Shown in pieces: positions 29,448 through 38,255 of a stretch of 64,000 nucleotides of DNA. The DNA is from Candidatus Contendibacter sp. (lineage in GTDB: Bacteria > Pseudomonadota > Gammaproteobacteria > Competibacterales > Competibacteraceae): NCBI GenBank assembly GCA_008933795.1, contig WBUJ01000003.1, positions 1-64,000 of the forward strand, read 5' to 3'. How positions within the stretch are numbered: position 1 is the first letter of the stretch; every line of letters starts with the position of its first letter. Both the position numbers and the translations under genes were made by a program. Below the pieces are notes generated by a model. It worked only from the letters and a program-made list of their open reading frames with translations. It was not told the origin of the DNA and ran no database searches.

Positions 29448-29568
29448 ACCTTCGGCCACGACCTATTCCCTTGAAGACCCGTGGCGACCGTCGTTGGACG
29501 GTTCATCGGCTTGACCGGACCACCCGACTGGCCGCGCGCCGGTCTCCCACTTTCGCCAGGAGTTCGCC

Positions 29569-29928
29569 ATGAGCGTCGCCGATCCGCCCGGCGCCAACAA
29601 GCGCCGTCTCAAACGCTGGTATCTCGTCATGTATTTGCGCGTCTTCGATGAGGGCACCGGCGAATTGCTGGGTCACATCGTGGATATCAACAAGGAAGGC
29701 ATCCGCTTGGTCAGCGACAAACCCATTCCGCCCAGCCAGACCTTTCGCTTGTGGGTGGACGTGCCCAAGGAAAACGCCCCGCGCCAGCGCATTCATCTGG
29801 AGGTGGAAAGTTTGTGGAGCGGCCGCGACATCAATCCGGATTTCTACGCGACCGGCTTTCGTATCCACAACATCGGCACTCAAGAGCTATTGCAACTGCA
29901 ATTGTTGATTGAAGACTTCAAATTCTAG
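29569..29928 (+). CDS. PilZ-domain protein
   Basis: 119 aa; RRLKRWYLVMYLRVFDEGTGELLGHIVDINKEGIRLVSDKPI. Confidence 0.75.
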   Translation: MSVADPPGANKRRLKRWYLVMYLRVFDEGTGELLGHIVDINKEGIRLVSDKPIPPSQTFRLWVDVPKENAPRQRIHLEVESLWSGRDINPDFYATGFRIHNIGTQELLQLQLLIEDFKF

Positions 29929-30044
29929 CTGCTCTGAATATTTTGGCATCCGACATGCATCAACCCCGATGGACGCCATGACGTCCGTTGGCCCGAACGC
30001 AGGGTTTGGGCTGCAATCGAGACTTGAACTGGGGAGATGCCATC

Positions 30045-30263
30045 ATGTCATTTGCCATCGCCGCCGACCGCGCGCTGGTGTGGGATAACCAGCAGACCAA
30101 AATGGTGCCGAAAATCCGGGTCGAGGTGAGCTTGGTGGGCAATCGTGGCAGCGTGTATCGCGATGCCGGGCCACTGTACGTGGAAACCGCGCAGGAAGTG
30201 TTCGAGGCGGTGCAATTGCTGCGAGCGCGGCTGATCCAGTCGCTGCTGTCCGGGGCGAGTTAA
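30045..30263 (+). CDS. Small hypothetical protein
   Basis: 72 aa from MSFAIAADRALVWDNQQ; preceded by GGGGAGATG-like RBS. Confidence 0.5.
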   Translation: MSFAIAADRALVWDNQQTKMVPKIRVEVSLVGNRGSVYRDAGPLYVETAQEVFEAVQLLRARLIQSLLSGAS

Positions 30264-30331
30264 ACGCGGCGAGAACACGACATGGCCACCCGTCTCTCGC
30301 CTCGTTCGCCTCCGCCCTCGCCGCTCCAACC

Positions 30332-30360
30332 GACGCAACCCGAATGCCTCGGGTTGCGTC
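30332..30360. terminator. Strong stem-loop between convergent genes
   Basis: GACGCAACCCGA-ATGCC-TCGGGTTGCGTC perfect 12-bp stem; no clear T tract. Confidence 0.5.
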
Positions 30361-30393
30361 GTCGCTTCCCCGCCCCCTCCAAGCTAAACCGCC

Positions 30394-31146
30394 CTATTTG
30401 GCCAGATTGACCCGCGCCGGCGTTCCCCCGAACACTTCCCGATAACTGGCGTATACCGCGCCGACCGTCACTGGCCCCAGGATCAGCAAACCGAGCCCGA
30501 ACGGGATGATGGCCACTACCGCCAGCACCAGATAGATCAATCCGAGCACCAATAGCGGCAACATGTTGATCCAGCAGGCGGCAATGCTGTCCTGCGCGGC
30601 TGGCCAAGCGTTCTGCCCGCCCAGCATCACCAGGGGAATGCCATAGAACAGCACCATGGCGACTAGAAAACCAATCACCAGGATGATGAGTAACACGATC
30701 AGGCCGGCGCCGGCGAGAAGACCACCCATGGCTTCAGGTGGAACGATTGTACCCGTACTGTCCAATGTGGCTCCCATCATCAAGCCGCCGCCCATGAACA
30801 CGGCGATCACCAGCGCCATCAGCGCATAGCCGGCCAGGCTGATCGCACCGAGCAGGACCAGTGGCCCCATCCGCTCCTGATCCTGGAAACCCCGGAACAG
30901 ATGCGCGATTTCCAACGATTCGCCCCGCGCCAGCGCCGCCGCCCCGTACAGCATGCCGCCCGCCAGCACCGGCAATAACAGCATGGAGGCCAACCCGCCG
31001 ACGAAGGGGATGAACGACAGCACCACGCTGATCCCGAGATAGATCAGCATGATGACGATCCAGATTCCTGGCGCCTGGGCGAACAGTTGCCAGCCCTCGA
31101 CGATCCAGCCCCAGCCGCGTCCGGCGTCTACCCGCATAGCCGTCAT
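30394..31146 (-). CDS. BPSS1780-family-like multi-TM membrane protein
   Basis: From MTAMRVDAGRGWGWIVEGWQLFAQAPGIWI; several TM segments; pattern of the BPSS1780 membrane family. Confidence 0.65.
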   Translation of the reverse strand: MTAMRVDAGRGWGWIVEGWQLFAQAPGIWIVIMLIYLGISVVLSFIPFVGGLASMLLLPVLAGGMLYGAAALARGESLEIAHLFRGFQDQERMGPLVLLGAISLAGYALMALVIAVFMGGGLMMGATLDSTGTIVPPEAMGGLLAGAGLIVLLIILVIGFLVAMVLFYGIPLVMLGGQNAWPAAQDSIAACWINMLPLLVLGLIYLVLAVVAIIPFGLGLLILGPVTVGAVYASYREVFGGTPARVNLAK

Positions 31147-31237
31147 GATCGTTACTCCTCCTGTTTGCATAAATGGATAGTGGCCAGCATAACGCAAAGC
31201 CACGGTGCGGCAAGCCCGTCCGTCCAAACCCATGCGA

Positions 31238-31274
31238 CAAAAAAACCCGCCGGTACGAACCAGCGGGTTCTTCC
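31238..31274 (-). terminator. Rho-independent terminator after the thiolase gene
   Basis: Minus strand AAGAACCCGCTGGTTCGTACCGGCGGGTTTTTTTGT. Confidence 0.75.
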
Positions 31275-31307
31275 TAACATATCGGGCGGTGTTCGGCCGC
31301 CCGGTGC

Positions 31308-32522
31308 TTATAGCGCCTCGAACACCCCCGCCGCGCCCATGCCGGTGCCGATGCACATGGTCACCATGCCGTACCGCTTGCCATGCCGGCGCATCCCATG
31401 CACCAGCGTAGCGACGCGAACCGCGCCGGTCGCGCCCAGCGGGTGTCCCAAGGCAATCGCGCCGCCCAGCGGGTTGACCTTGGCCGGATCGAGGTCCAGA
31501 TCGCGCAGCACCGCCAGACTCTGGGCGGCGAACGCTTCGTTCAACTCGAACCAGTCAATGTCGTCCTTTTTCAGGCCGGCCAGATCCAGCGCCTTGGGAA
31601 TCGCCGCAATCGGGCCGATGCCCATGATCCGCGCCGGCACGCCGGCCACCGCGAAACTGACAAACCGGGCCAGCGGCGTCAGGTTCAACTGTTTGACCAT
31701 CCGCTCGCTCATCAGCACCACTGCGCCCGCGCCGTCGCTCATCTGCGAACTGTTGCCGGCGGTGACGCTGCCCCGGGCCGCGAACACCGGTTTGAGCTTG
31801 GCCAAACCCGCCAAGCTGCTGTCGGGACGCGGGCCTTCGTCGTTCTCCACCACCCGCTCGCGGATCTTCACCTGCATGGTTTGGCTGTCCGGCAACCGGT
31901 CCAGCACCGTGTAGGGCAGGATTTCCTGCCGGAACTCGCCGCTGGTAATCGCGGCGACCGCGCGGCGATGGCTCTCCACCGCGAAGGCGTCCTGATCCTC
32001 GCGCGAAATCTTCCATTCCTGTGCGACCTTCTCGGCGGTCAGGCCCATGCCGTAGGCGATACCGATGTTCTCATCCTTGGCGAACACGTCGGGATTGAGG
32101 GCGATCTTGTTGCCGCCCATCGGAATCATGGTCATGGTTTCGGTGCCGGCGCCGATCATCACATCCGCCTCGCCCAGCCGGATGCGGTCGGCGGCCTGCG
32201 CCACCGCCTGCACCCCGGAAGCGCAGAACCGGTTGATGGTCATGCCCGGCACGCTATCCGGCAGGCCGGCCAGCAGCAGGCCGATGCGGGCCACGTTCAT
32301 GCCCTGCTCGCCTTCCGGCATGGCGCAGCCGACGATCACGTCGCCGATCAGCTTCGGGTCCAGCCCCGGACATTGATTCAGCACTCCGCGCAGCACGTGC
32401 GCCAGCAGATCGTCCGGGCGGGTGTTGCGGAACATGCCGCGCGCCTTGCCGACCGGGGTGCGCGCGGCGGCGACGATGTAAGCGTCCTGGATTGGCTTGC
32501 TCATCATCAATTCTCCTGTCAA
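31308..32522 (-). CDS. fadA: Acetyl-CoA C-acyltransferase (thiolase)
   Basis: 404 aa; NRFCASGVQAVAQAADRI, GGAIALGHPLGATGAVR, CIGTGMGAAGVFE. Confidence 0.92.
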   Translation of the reverse strand: MTGELMMSKPIQDAYIVAAARTPVGKARGMFRNTRPDDLLAHVLRGVLNQCPGLDPKLIGDVIVGCAMPEGEQGMNVARIGLLLAGLPDSVPGMTINRFCASGVQAVAQAADRIRLGEADVMIGAGTETMTMIPMGGNKIALNPDVFAKDENIGIAYGMGLTAEKVAQEWKISREDQDAFAVESHRRAVAAITSGEFRQEILPYTVLDRLPDSQTMQVKIRERVVENDEGPRPDSSLAGLAKLKPVFAARGSVTAGNSSQMSDGAGAVVLMSERMVKQLNLTPLARFVSFAVAGVPARIMGIGPIAAIPKALDLAGLKKDDIDWFELNEAFAAQSLAVLRDLDLDPAKVNPLGGAIALGHPLGATGAVRVATLVHGMRRHGKRYGMVTMCIGTGMGAAGVFEAL

Positions 32523-34883
32523 TCAGTTACGCAGTGGCTTGCCGGTCTTGAGCATCTGCTCGATCCGGGCCTGGGTGAGCGGGGTCTTGGCCAGTTCGAC
32601 GAAAGCCTTGCGCTCCAGCCCCAGCAGCCATTCCTCGTCCGCCATCGTGTTGGGATCCACGTCGCCGCCGCACAGCGCCTGGGCGATGCTGAGACCCAGC
32701 CGATAGTCGTGGGCAGAGATGAAGCCGCCGTCGCGCATGTTGACCAGCGCCATCTGGCAGGCGGCGATACCGGTGCGGCCTGCTACCCGAATCTTGCGCG
32801 GCAGCGGCGGCCGGTAGCCGGACTCAGCCAACGCCCGGACCTGGGCCTTGGCCACGTACAGCAGTTCATTGGCGTTGAACACGATCACATCGGACGCCCG
32901 CAGATGGCCGAGTTGCTTGGCCTCCTCGGCGCTGCGCGAGACCTTGGCCATCGCCATCGCCTCGAAGTAGCCGCGCAGGAACGGCAGCAAATCGCCGCCC
33001 TTGGCCTCGTTCATGGCGCGCAGGGCAAACTCCTTGCAGCCGCCGCCCGCCGGAATCAGGCCGACGCCAACCTCGACCAGACCGATGTAGCTTTCCAGCG
33101 CCGCCACCACCCGGTCGCAGTGCATCAGAAACTCGCAGCCGCCGCCCAGCGCCAGACCCTGCGCGGCCGCCACCACCGGAATCGCCGAATAACGCAGCGC
33201 GGCGGTGGTTTGCTGGAACTTGGCGACGCCTGCCTCAAAGGCGACGAAATCGCCGGCCATCACCACCGGGATCGCCTGGACTAGATTGGCGCCGGCGCTG
33301 AACGGGGCTTCGGTCTGCCAGATCACCAGCCCGCTGAACTTTTGCTCGGCGATCTTCAGGGATTCCAGCACGCCGTCTAGCACGTCATCGCCGATGACGT
33401 GCATCCGGCTCTTGAAGCTGAGCACGCCGATGGCGTCGCCGGTGGTCCACAGCCGCACGCCGGTATTTTCAAACACCGTCTCGCCGTAGCGGTGTGGCGC
33501 TTCGCCCAGCACCAGATCGGGATAGGGCTGGCGTTGATACACCGGCAGGGTCGAACGCGGCTTGTAGGCGTCCTCGGCGGCCGAGTAGGAACCTTCCGGC
33601 CGATGCACGCCGTCCACCTGCTTGACCCACGCCGGCAACGGCGTCTTGGTCATCGCCTTGCCGGCGGCGATGTCTTGCTCGATCCAGTCCGCCACCTGCC
33701 GCCAGCCCGCCGCCTGCCAGATCTCGAACGGCCCCATCCCCCAGCCGAAGCCCCAGCGGATGGCGAAATCCACGTCGCGGGCTGTGTCGGCGATTTCAGC
33801 CAGCAGCACCGCCGCGTAATGGAACACGTCGCGCTGGATCGCCCACAGGAACTGCGCCTGCGGATGGTCGCTGGCGCGCAGCGCGGCAATCTTCTCAGCG
33901 GGATTTCTGATCTTGAGGAGCGCCTGCACCGCTGCATCGGGCTTGGCCCCGGCATCCCGATATTCGCCGGTCGCCGTATCCAGCACCTGCTTGCCCTTGT
34001 TGGCGTAGATGCCGACCTTGGTCTTCTGGCCCAGCGCGCCCTTCTCGATCAGCGCGTTCAGCCAAGCGGGCGGGTTGAAATACTGCCGCCACGGATCGTC
34101 GCGCAACGCCAGCGCTGACCCCTTGAATACATGGCCCATGGTGTCCAGGCCCACCACGTCGGCGGTGCGGAAGGTGGCACTCTTGGGCCGACCGATAGCC
34201 GGACCGGTCAGCGCGTCCACCAAATCCAGACTCAGCCCGAACGCCTGGGTATGGTGGATGGTCGCGGCCATCGAGAACACGCCGATGCGGTTGGCGATGA
34301 AATTCGGAGTGTCCTTGGCGCGGACCACGCCCTTGCCCAGCGTGCTGACCAGGAAGGTTTCCAACGGGTCCAGAATCGCTGGATCGGTGGTTTTACAGGG
34401 AATCAGTTCCACCAGCGCCATGTAGCGCGGCGGGTTGAAGAAATGGATGCCGCAGAATCGGGGGCGCGCACTCTCGGGCACCGACTCGGCCAGCAGACTG
34501 AGGGGCAGGCCGGAGGTGTTGGTGGCCAGAATCGCCCGGTCGTTGAGATAGGGCGTAATCCGCTTGTACAGGTCGGCTTTCCAGTCCGGACGTTCGGCGA
34601 TGGCCTCGATCAGCAGATCGCAGCTCCGCAGTTCCTCCAGGTGCTGATCGTAGTTGGCGGGCTGGATCAGTTCGGCCCGTTCCTTGACCGCGAACGGCGC
34701 CGGGCTGAGCTTGACCATGCTGGCGATGGCCTTGGTCACGATCCCGTTGGGATCGCCATCCTTGGCCGGCAGGTCGAACAACACCACCGGCACGTCGGCG
34801 TTGGCCAGATGGGCGGCGATCTGCGCGCCCATCACGCCCGCGCCCAGAACCGCCACCCGGCGGATGGATGCTGCGTTACTCAT
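32523..34883 (-). CDS. 3-hydroxyacyl-CoA dehydrogenase/enoyl-CoA hydratase, FadN-type domain order
   Basis: 786 aa; N-terminal VAVLGAGVMGAQIAAHLA, FFNPPRYMALVELIP, C-terminal crotonase-like AAQGLALGGGCEFLMHCD. Confidence 0.9.
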   Translation of the reverse strand: MSNAASIRRVAVLGAGVMGAQIAAHLANADVPVVLFDLPAKDGDPNGIVTKAIASMVKLSPAPFAVKERAELIQPANYDQHLEELRSCDLLIEAIAERPDWKADLYKRITPYLNDRAILATNTSGLPLSLLAESVPESARPRFCGIHFFNPPRYMALVELIPCKTTDPAILDPLETFLVSTLGKGVVRAKDTPNFIANRIGVFSMAATIHHTQAFGLSLDLVDALTGPAIGRPKSATFRTADVVGLDTMGHVFKGSALALRDDPWRQYFNPPAWLNALIEKGALGQKTKVGIYANKGKQVLDTATGEYRDAGAKPDAAVQALLKIRNPAEKIAALRASDHPQAQFLWAIQRDVFHYAAVLLAEIADTARDVDFAIRWGFGWGMGPFEIWQAAGWRQVADWIEQDIAAGKAMTKTPLPAWVKQVDGVHRPEGSYSAAEDAYKPRSTLPVYQRQPYPDLVLGEAPHRYGETVFENTGVRLWTTGDAIGVLSFKSRMHVIGDDVLDGVLESLKIAEQKFSGLVIWQTEAPFSAGANLVQAIPVVMAGDFVAFEAGVAKFQQTTAALRYSAIPVVAAAQGLALGGGCEFLMHCDRVVAALESYIGLVEVGVGLIPAGGGCKEFALRAMNEAKGGDLLPFLRGYFEAMAMAKVSRSAEEAKQLGHLRASDVIVFNANELLYVAKAQVRALAESGYRPPLPRKIRVAGRTGIAACQMALVNMRDGGFISAHDYRLGLSIAQALCGGDVDPNTMADEEWLLGLERKAFVELAKTPLTQARIEQMLKTGKPLRN

Positions 34884-35059
34884 ATCGTGAATGTCCTCTC
34901 GTCAGGCTGTCGAAACACGCGGCGGGACCGCCGTTTCTCCCATTATGCGCCGCCCAAAATAAAGCCAGGGCATGTTCCCCGGCTTTCTCGATTTGGCTAA
35001 TTGCCTAGTATAGGGTAAGGTTATGGCGTCTTATCCCCGGCCCGCCTCGGAGCCTCGCC

Positions 35060-35620
35060 ATGCATGCCGTCAAAATTCCGTATTACCGCGTCGAGGATTA
35101 CCTGGAGTTGGAGCTTCGGAGCGAACGGCGCCACGAGTATCTCAACGGCGAAATTGTCGCCATGACCGGCGGCAGTTTGGCGCACAACCTCATTACGCTG
35201 AACCTGGCCGGCACTCTGCGGGAACACCTGCGGGGAACGCCCTGCCGGGTCTATGTGAATGATGTTAAGGTGCGGATCGAGGCCGCGCATTGCTTCTTCT
35301 ACCCGGATGTGCTGGTGTCGTGCGTGGAACCGGGCAAGCTCCAGGATTGCTATTTCGTGGATGACGCCAAGCTGGTGATCGAGGTGCTCTCGCCCAGCAC
35401 GAACCAGCGCGACCGCGAGTTCAAGCGCATCGCCTACCGGCAATTGCCCGGTTTGCAGGAGTACCTGCTGGTGGCGCAGGAGAGTCGGCTGGCGATTTGC
35501 TACCGCCGCCTGCCAGATGGCTGGGAACAGGAACCGTATGGCGCACGGGAAGTGATCGAACTGAAGAGCGTTGGCTTGAACCTGCCGTTGACCCGAATCT
35601 ACGAAGACATCCCGGAATAA
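35060..35620 (+). CDS. Uma2-family (DUF820) predicted endonuclease-fold protein
   Basis: 186 aa; RRHEYLNGEIVAMTGGSLAHNLI, YPDVLVSC, DAKLVIEVLSPSTNQRDREFKRIAYRQL. Confidence 0.85.
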   Translation: MHAVKIPYYRVEDYLELELRSERRHEYLNGEIVAMTGGSLAHNLITLNLAGTLREHLRGTPCRVYVNDVKVRIEAAHCFFYPDVLVSCVEPGKLQDCYFVDDAKLVIEVLSPSTNQRDREFKRIAYRQLPGLQEYLLVAQESRLAICYRRLPDGWEQEPYGAREVIELKSVGLNLPLTRIYEDIPE

Positions 35621-35653
35621 CAAGGCCGGGGACTGAACCCCGGCCTTGGGTTA
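35616..35653. terminator. Bidirectional terminator-like hairpin between Uma2 and fadL
   Basis: AAGGCCGGGG-ACTGAA-CCCCGGCCTT between convergent ORFs. Confidence 0.7.
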
Positions 35654-35667
35654 TTCGGGCGGAAAGC

Positions 35668-37044
35668 CTAGAACTTGTAGCTGGCCTGGATGCCGAACAG
35701 ATTGCCCGAACCGTTATAGTCCAGCATCAGGTGCTGGGTAATCAGCCCAGCCGGTATCGGCAACGCGGAGGGGGGTAGGTTGATGGTTTCATCCGTGCTG
35801 GCATCGGCGAAACTGATGTACATATAGCCGACATCCACCGACAGTTGTGCACCAGGGTGGTAGCTGAAACCCAGCCCGAAGGCATTGCGGTTGCTGTCGG
35901 GAATGGTCGGGTGGCGATACTCGGCCGAGCGGATCGGCGTCTGGTCGTAGACGTATCCCGCCCGGAAAGTCCAGTCCGGATTGTAATCGTAAGCGACGCC
36001 GATATTGAACGACCAGCTATCCTTCCAATTTTCCTCTTGAACGGTTAGCGGGCCGCTACCATCGGCTTTATCAATCTGAAGCTTTTGAAACAGGCTCCAG
36101 TTGGTCCAGCGCGTGCTGGCCATGACCGCCCACTGCGGATTCAGCCGCATGTAGAAGGCCAGCGCCAACCAGTCCGGCGCGGTCCATTCCGCCGTGATGT
36201 CCGTCTTGCCGTTGGCGGCTGGAATATAGTTACTGATGGTGTTATCCCCCTCCAGGGTGTATTTCACCCGCGACCGATAGCTCAGACCCACCCGAGTATT
36301 GGGATCGAATTCGTAGGTGGCGCCCAGATTGAAACCGAAACCCCAGTCGTCACCCTTGGATTCCCCGTAACCGTCGTTGGTGGGGCTGAACGGATTGAAC
36401 AGCGCCCGGCTCAGGCTGACGTCGGCGTACTGAGCGCTGACGCCGAAACCGAGCGACAACTGATCGGTGACCCGGTAGGCGATCCCGGGATTGATGTCTA
36501 TGGTTTTCAATTCCGAATCGAGCGCGACATAGCGTCCCACCCAGTTATTGGTGTAGCCGGTGGCCACCGCGAACGGCGCGGTGATGCCCAGGCCAAACCG
36601 CATCCGGTCGTTGATATCCATCGCGAAAAACGTATTCGGCACCACGTTATCGGTACCGCCGTCGTCGCTGCAGACCGCCGAACTGCCAGGACGGCAATCC
36701 GACACGGATACAAACACCGGCAAGGTCCCCGGTTTGGTGAGTACGTCCCCCAGATTGGCCGGAAGCCGGGTGGTCGAACCGGCATCATCCGCCTTGATGC
36801 TAATCCCGATGAAAGTAAAACCCGCTTGTACCTGCATTCCCTTGCTCAACATCATGTCGGCGGGGTTGTAGTACACGGCGGACACATCATCGTTCGGCAG
36901 GCTGCCGCCCGCGAACGCCCGGCCCAAGCCGGTGACGCTCTGTTCGGTGAGTTGCAAGCCCGAGGCGTGGGCTTGGCCGGTGACGGACAACAACCCGGCG
37001 ATGCCCAGAACCAGAAGTGAACCATGTGTTTTTGAGTAGAACAT
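35668..37044 (-). CDS. fadL: OmpP1/FadL-family outer membrane fatty acid transporter
   Basis: Signal peptide, SGLQLTEQSVTGLGRAFAGG...SAVYYNPADMM, C-terminal beta-barrel ending in F. Confidence 0.88.
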   Translation of the reverse strand: MFYSKTHGSLLVLGIAGLLSVTGQAHASGLQLTEQSVTGLGRAFAGGSLPNDDVSAVYYNPADMMLSKGMQVQAGFTFIGISIKADDAGSTTRLPANLGDVLTKPGTLPVFVSVSDCRPGSSAVCSDDGGTDNVVPNTFFAMDINDRMRFGLGITAPFAVATGYTNNWVGRYVALDSELKTIDINPGIAYRVTDQLSLGFGVSAQYADVSLSRALFNPFSPTNDGYGESKGDDWGFGFNLGATYEFDPNTRVGLSYRSRVKYTLEGDNTISNYIPAANGKTDITAEWTAPDWLALAFYMRLNPQWAVMASTRWTNWSLFQKLQIDKADGSGPLTVQEENWKDSWSFNIGVAYDYNPDWTFRAGYVYDQTPIRSAEYRHPTIPDSNRNAFGLGFSYHPGAQLSVDVGYMYISFADASTDETINLPPSALPIPAGLITQHLMLDYNGSGNLFGIQASYKF

Positions 37045-37146
37045 TGTTTTGCCCTTCGTCATTGTCAATCAAGACTTTTTAATGGGTTTTCGGCCGTCAA
37101 CGGGAACTGGCCGACGAATTTTCTGAACCCGGACCCACCCTGGCCA

Positions 37147-37791
37147 TCATGCGGTCTTCTCCGCTCCTTCCTCCAGCGGCGGCGCGCACAGCCCGACCGC
37201 CAGGAATTGAATCAACTGCCGCAACAACCATTCCTCGTCGCCGACAAGCCGAGCCGCGAACGGCATTTGTGGCAGTCGCGCGCCCGCATACGTGAACGAG
37301 AGCACCCCCAGCGCGAAATACAGCCGCCATCGCAATTCTCCGGGTTGCAGTTGCGGCAGGGTTCGCCCCAGCGTCTGCTGAAATCGCTCCAGCACCGGGG
37401 CGTACTGATCGCGCAGAAAGTCGCGCAACGCCTCCGAAGCATCGATCTGCGCCCGGCCCAGCAGGCGGGTGAACCGTTCGCCCTGAACCCCCGCGCGGCG
37501 CAACCGCAACGAGGGCTCGATGAAGGCGGTCAACACCGTTTCCACCGTCACCGGCCCGCCGCCGGTCTCCAACGCCGTCAGCCGGGCCAGCCGCTCCTCG
37601 TTCAACATCTTTAGCCGGCGGGCAAACACCGCGTGCAGGAGTTCGTCCTTCGAACCAAAGTGATAGTGGACAGCCGCCAGATTGGCCCTGGCCTGCGTCG
37701 TGATGGCCCGTAGCGAGGTTTCCGCGAATCCGTGTTCGGCAAACAAGGCTTCGGCGGCATCCAGGAGACGCTGGCGTGTATCATCTTCCAT
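37147..37791 (-). CDS. TetR-family transcriptional regulator
   Basis: N-terminal HTH RLLDAAEALFAEHGFAETSLRAITTQARANLAAVHYHFGSKDELL. Confidence 0.9.
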   Translation of the reverse strand: MEDDTRQRLLDAAEALFAEHGFAETSLRAITTQARANLAAVHYHFGSKDELLHAVFARRLKMLNEERLARLTALETGGGPVTVETVLTAFIEPSLRLRRAGVQGERFTRLLGRAQIDASEALRDFLRDQYAPVLERFQQTLGRTLPQLQPGELRWRLYFALGVLSFTYAGARLPQMPFAARLVGDEEWLLRQLIQFLAVGLCAPPLEEGAEKTA

Positions 37792-37806
37792 ACCGAAGTG
37801 ACCTGT

Positions 37807-37824
37807 TTCAAACGTTTGTTTGAA
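37807..37824. promoter_or_regulatory. Palindromic operator upstream of the TetR gene (PsrA-box-like)
   Basis: TTCAAAC-GTTT-GTTTGAA perfect inverted repeat 16 bp upstream of the start codon. Confidence 0.6.
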
Positions 37825-37867
37825 TTATCTCACAGTATACTTAAAAAAAATGCACAATCTGGCTGTT

Positions 37868-38152
37868 TCATGAGCGATCCAACGTCAGGCGTCGCACCGC
37901 CGCCGCGTCAAAAGGCCAGTTCAACTCTTCCCCCGTATCCAACCGGCGCAACACTGGAATCCGCACCCCATAGCGTTCCAGCAAATCCTCGTCATCAGCG
38001 ATCTCGACCGTGCGGAACGCCACGGTTGCCACCGCGCGAATCAGGGTGTCCGCCTGTTCGCAAAGGTGACAGCCGCCGGTGGCATACAGCGCCAGCCACG
38101 GCGCGCAGTCATCTTGTTTCATGCGGTTTCCCTCTGCATCGAGAACTTTCAT
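37868..38152 (-). CDS. Glutaredoxin-like (DUF836-type) protein
   Basis: LYATGGCHLCEQADTLI, RYGVRIPVLRRLDTGEELNWPFDA. Confidence 0.8.
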   Translation of the reverse strand: MKVLDAEGNRMKQDDCAPWLALYATGGCHLCEQADTLIRAVATVAFRTVEIADDEDLLERYGVRIPVLRRLDTGEELNWPFDAAAVRRLTLDRS

Positions 38153-38255
38153 CCCACCATGGCATCGCGCTCGTGCCCTCCGTCGCGGAAGTGATTATCA
38201 TTGACGATCTCATCCCTTACGGTTGTTCATCCCCACCGTCCCCCGTGAATTTCGA

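Noticed and set aside
31383-33284. 633-aa plus-strand ORF opposite the thiolase and FadN-like genes
   Set aside because: Spans two well-supported minus-strand genes; composition typical of an antisense artefact.
35060-35620. Uma2 gene as part of a restriction or toxin-antitoxin system
   Set aside because: No methylase, specificity or antitoxin-like partner adjacent.
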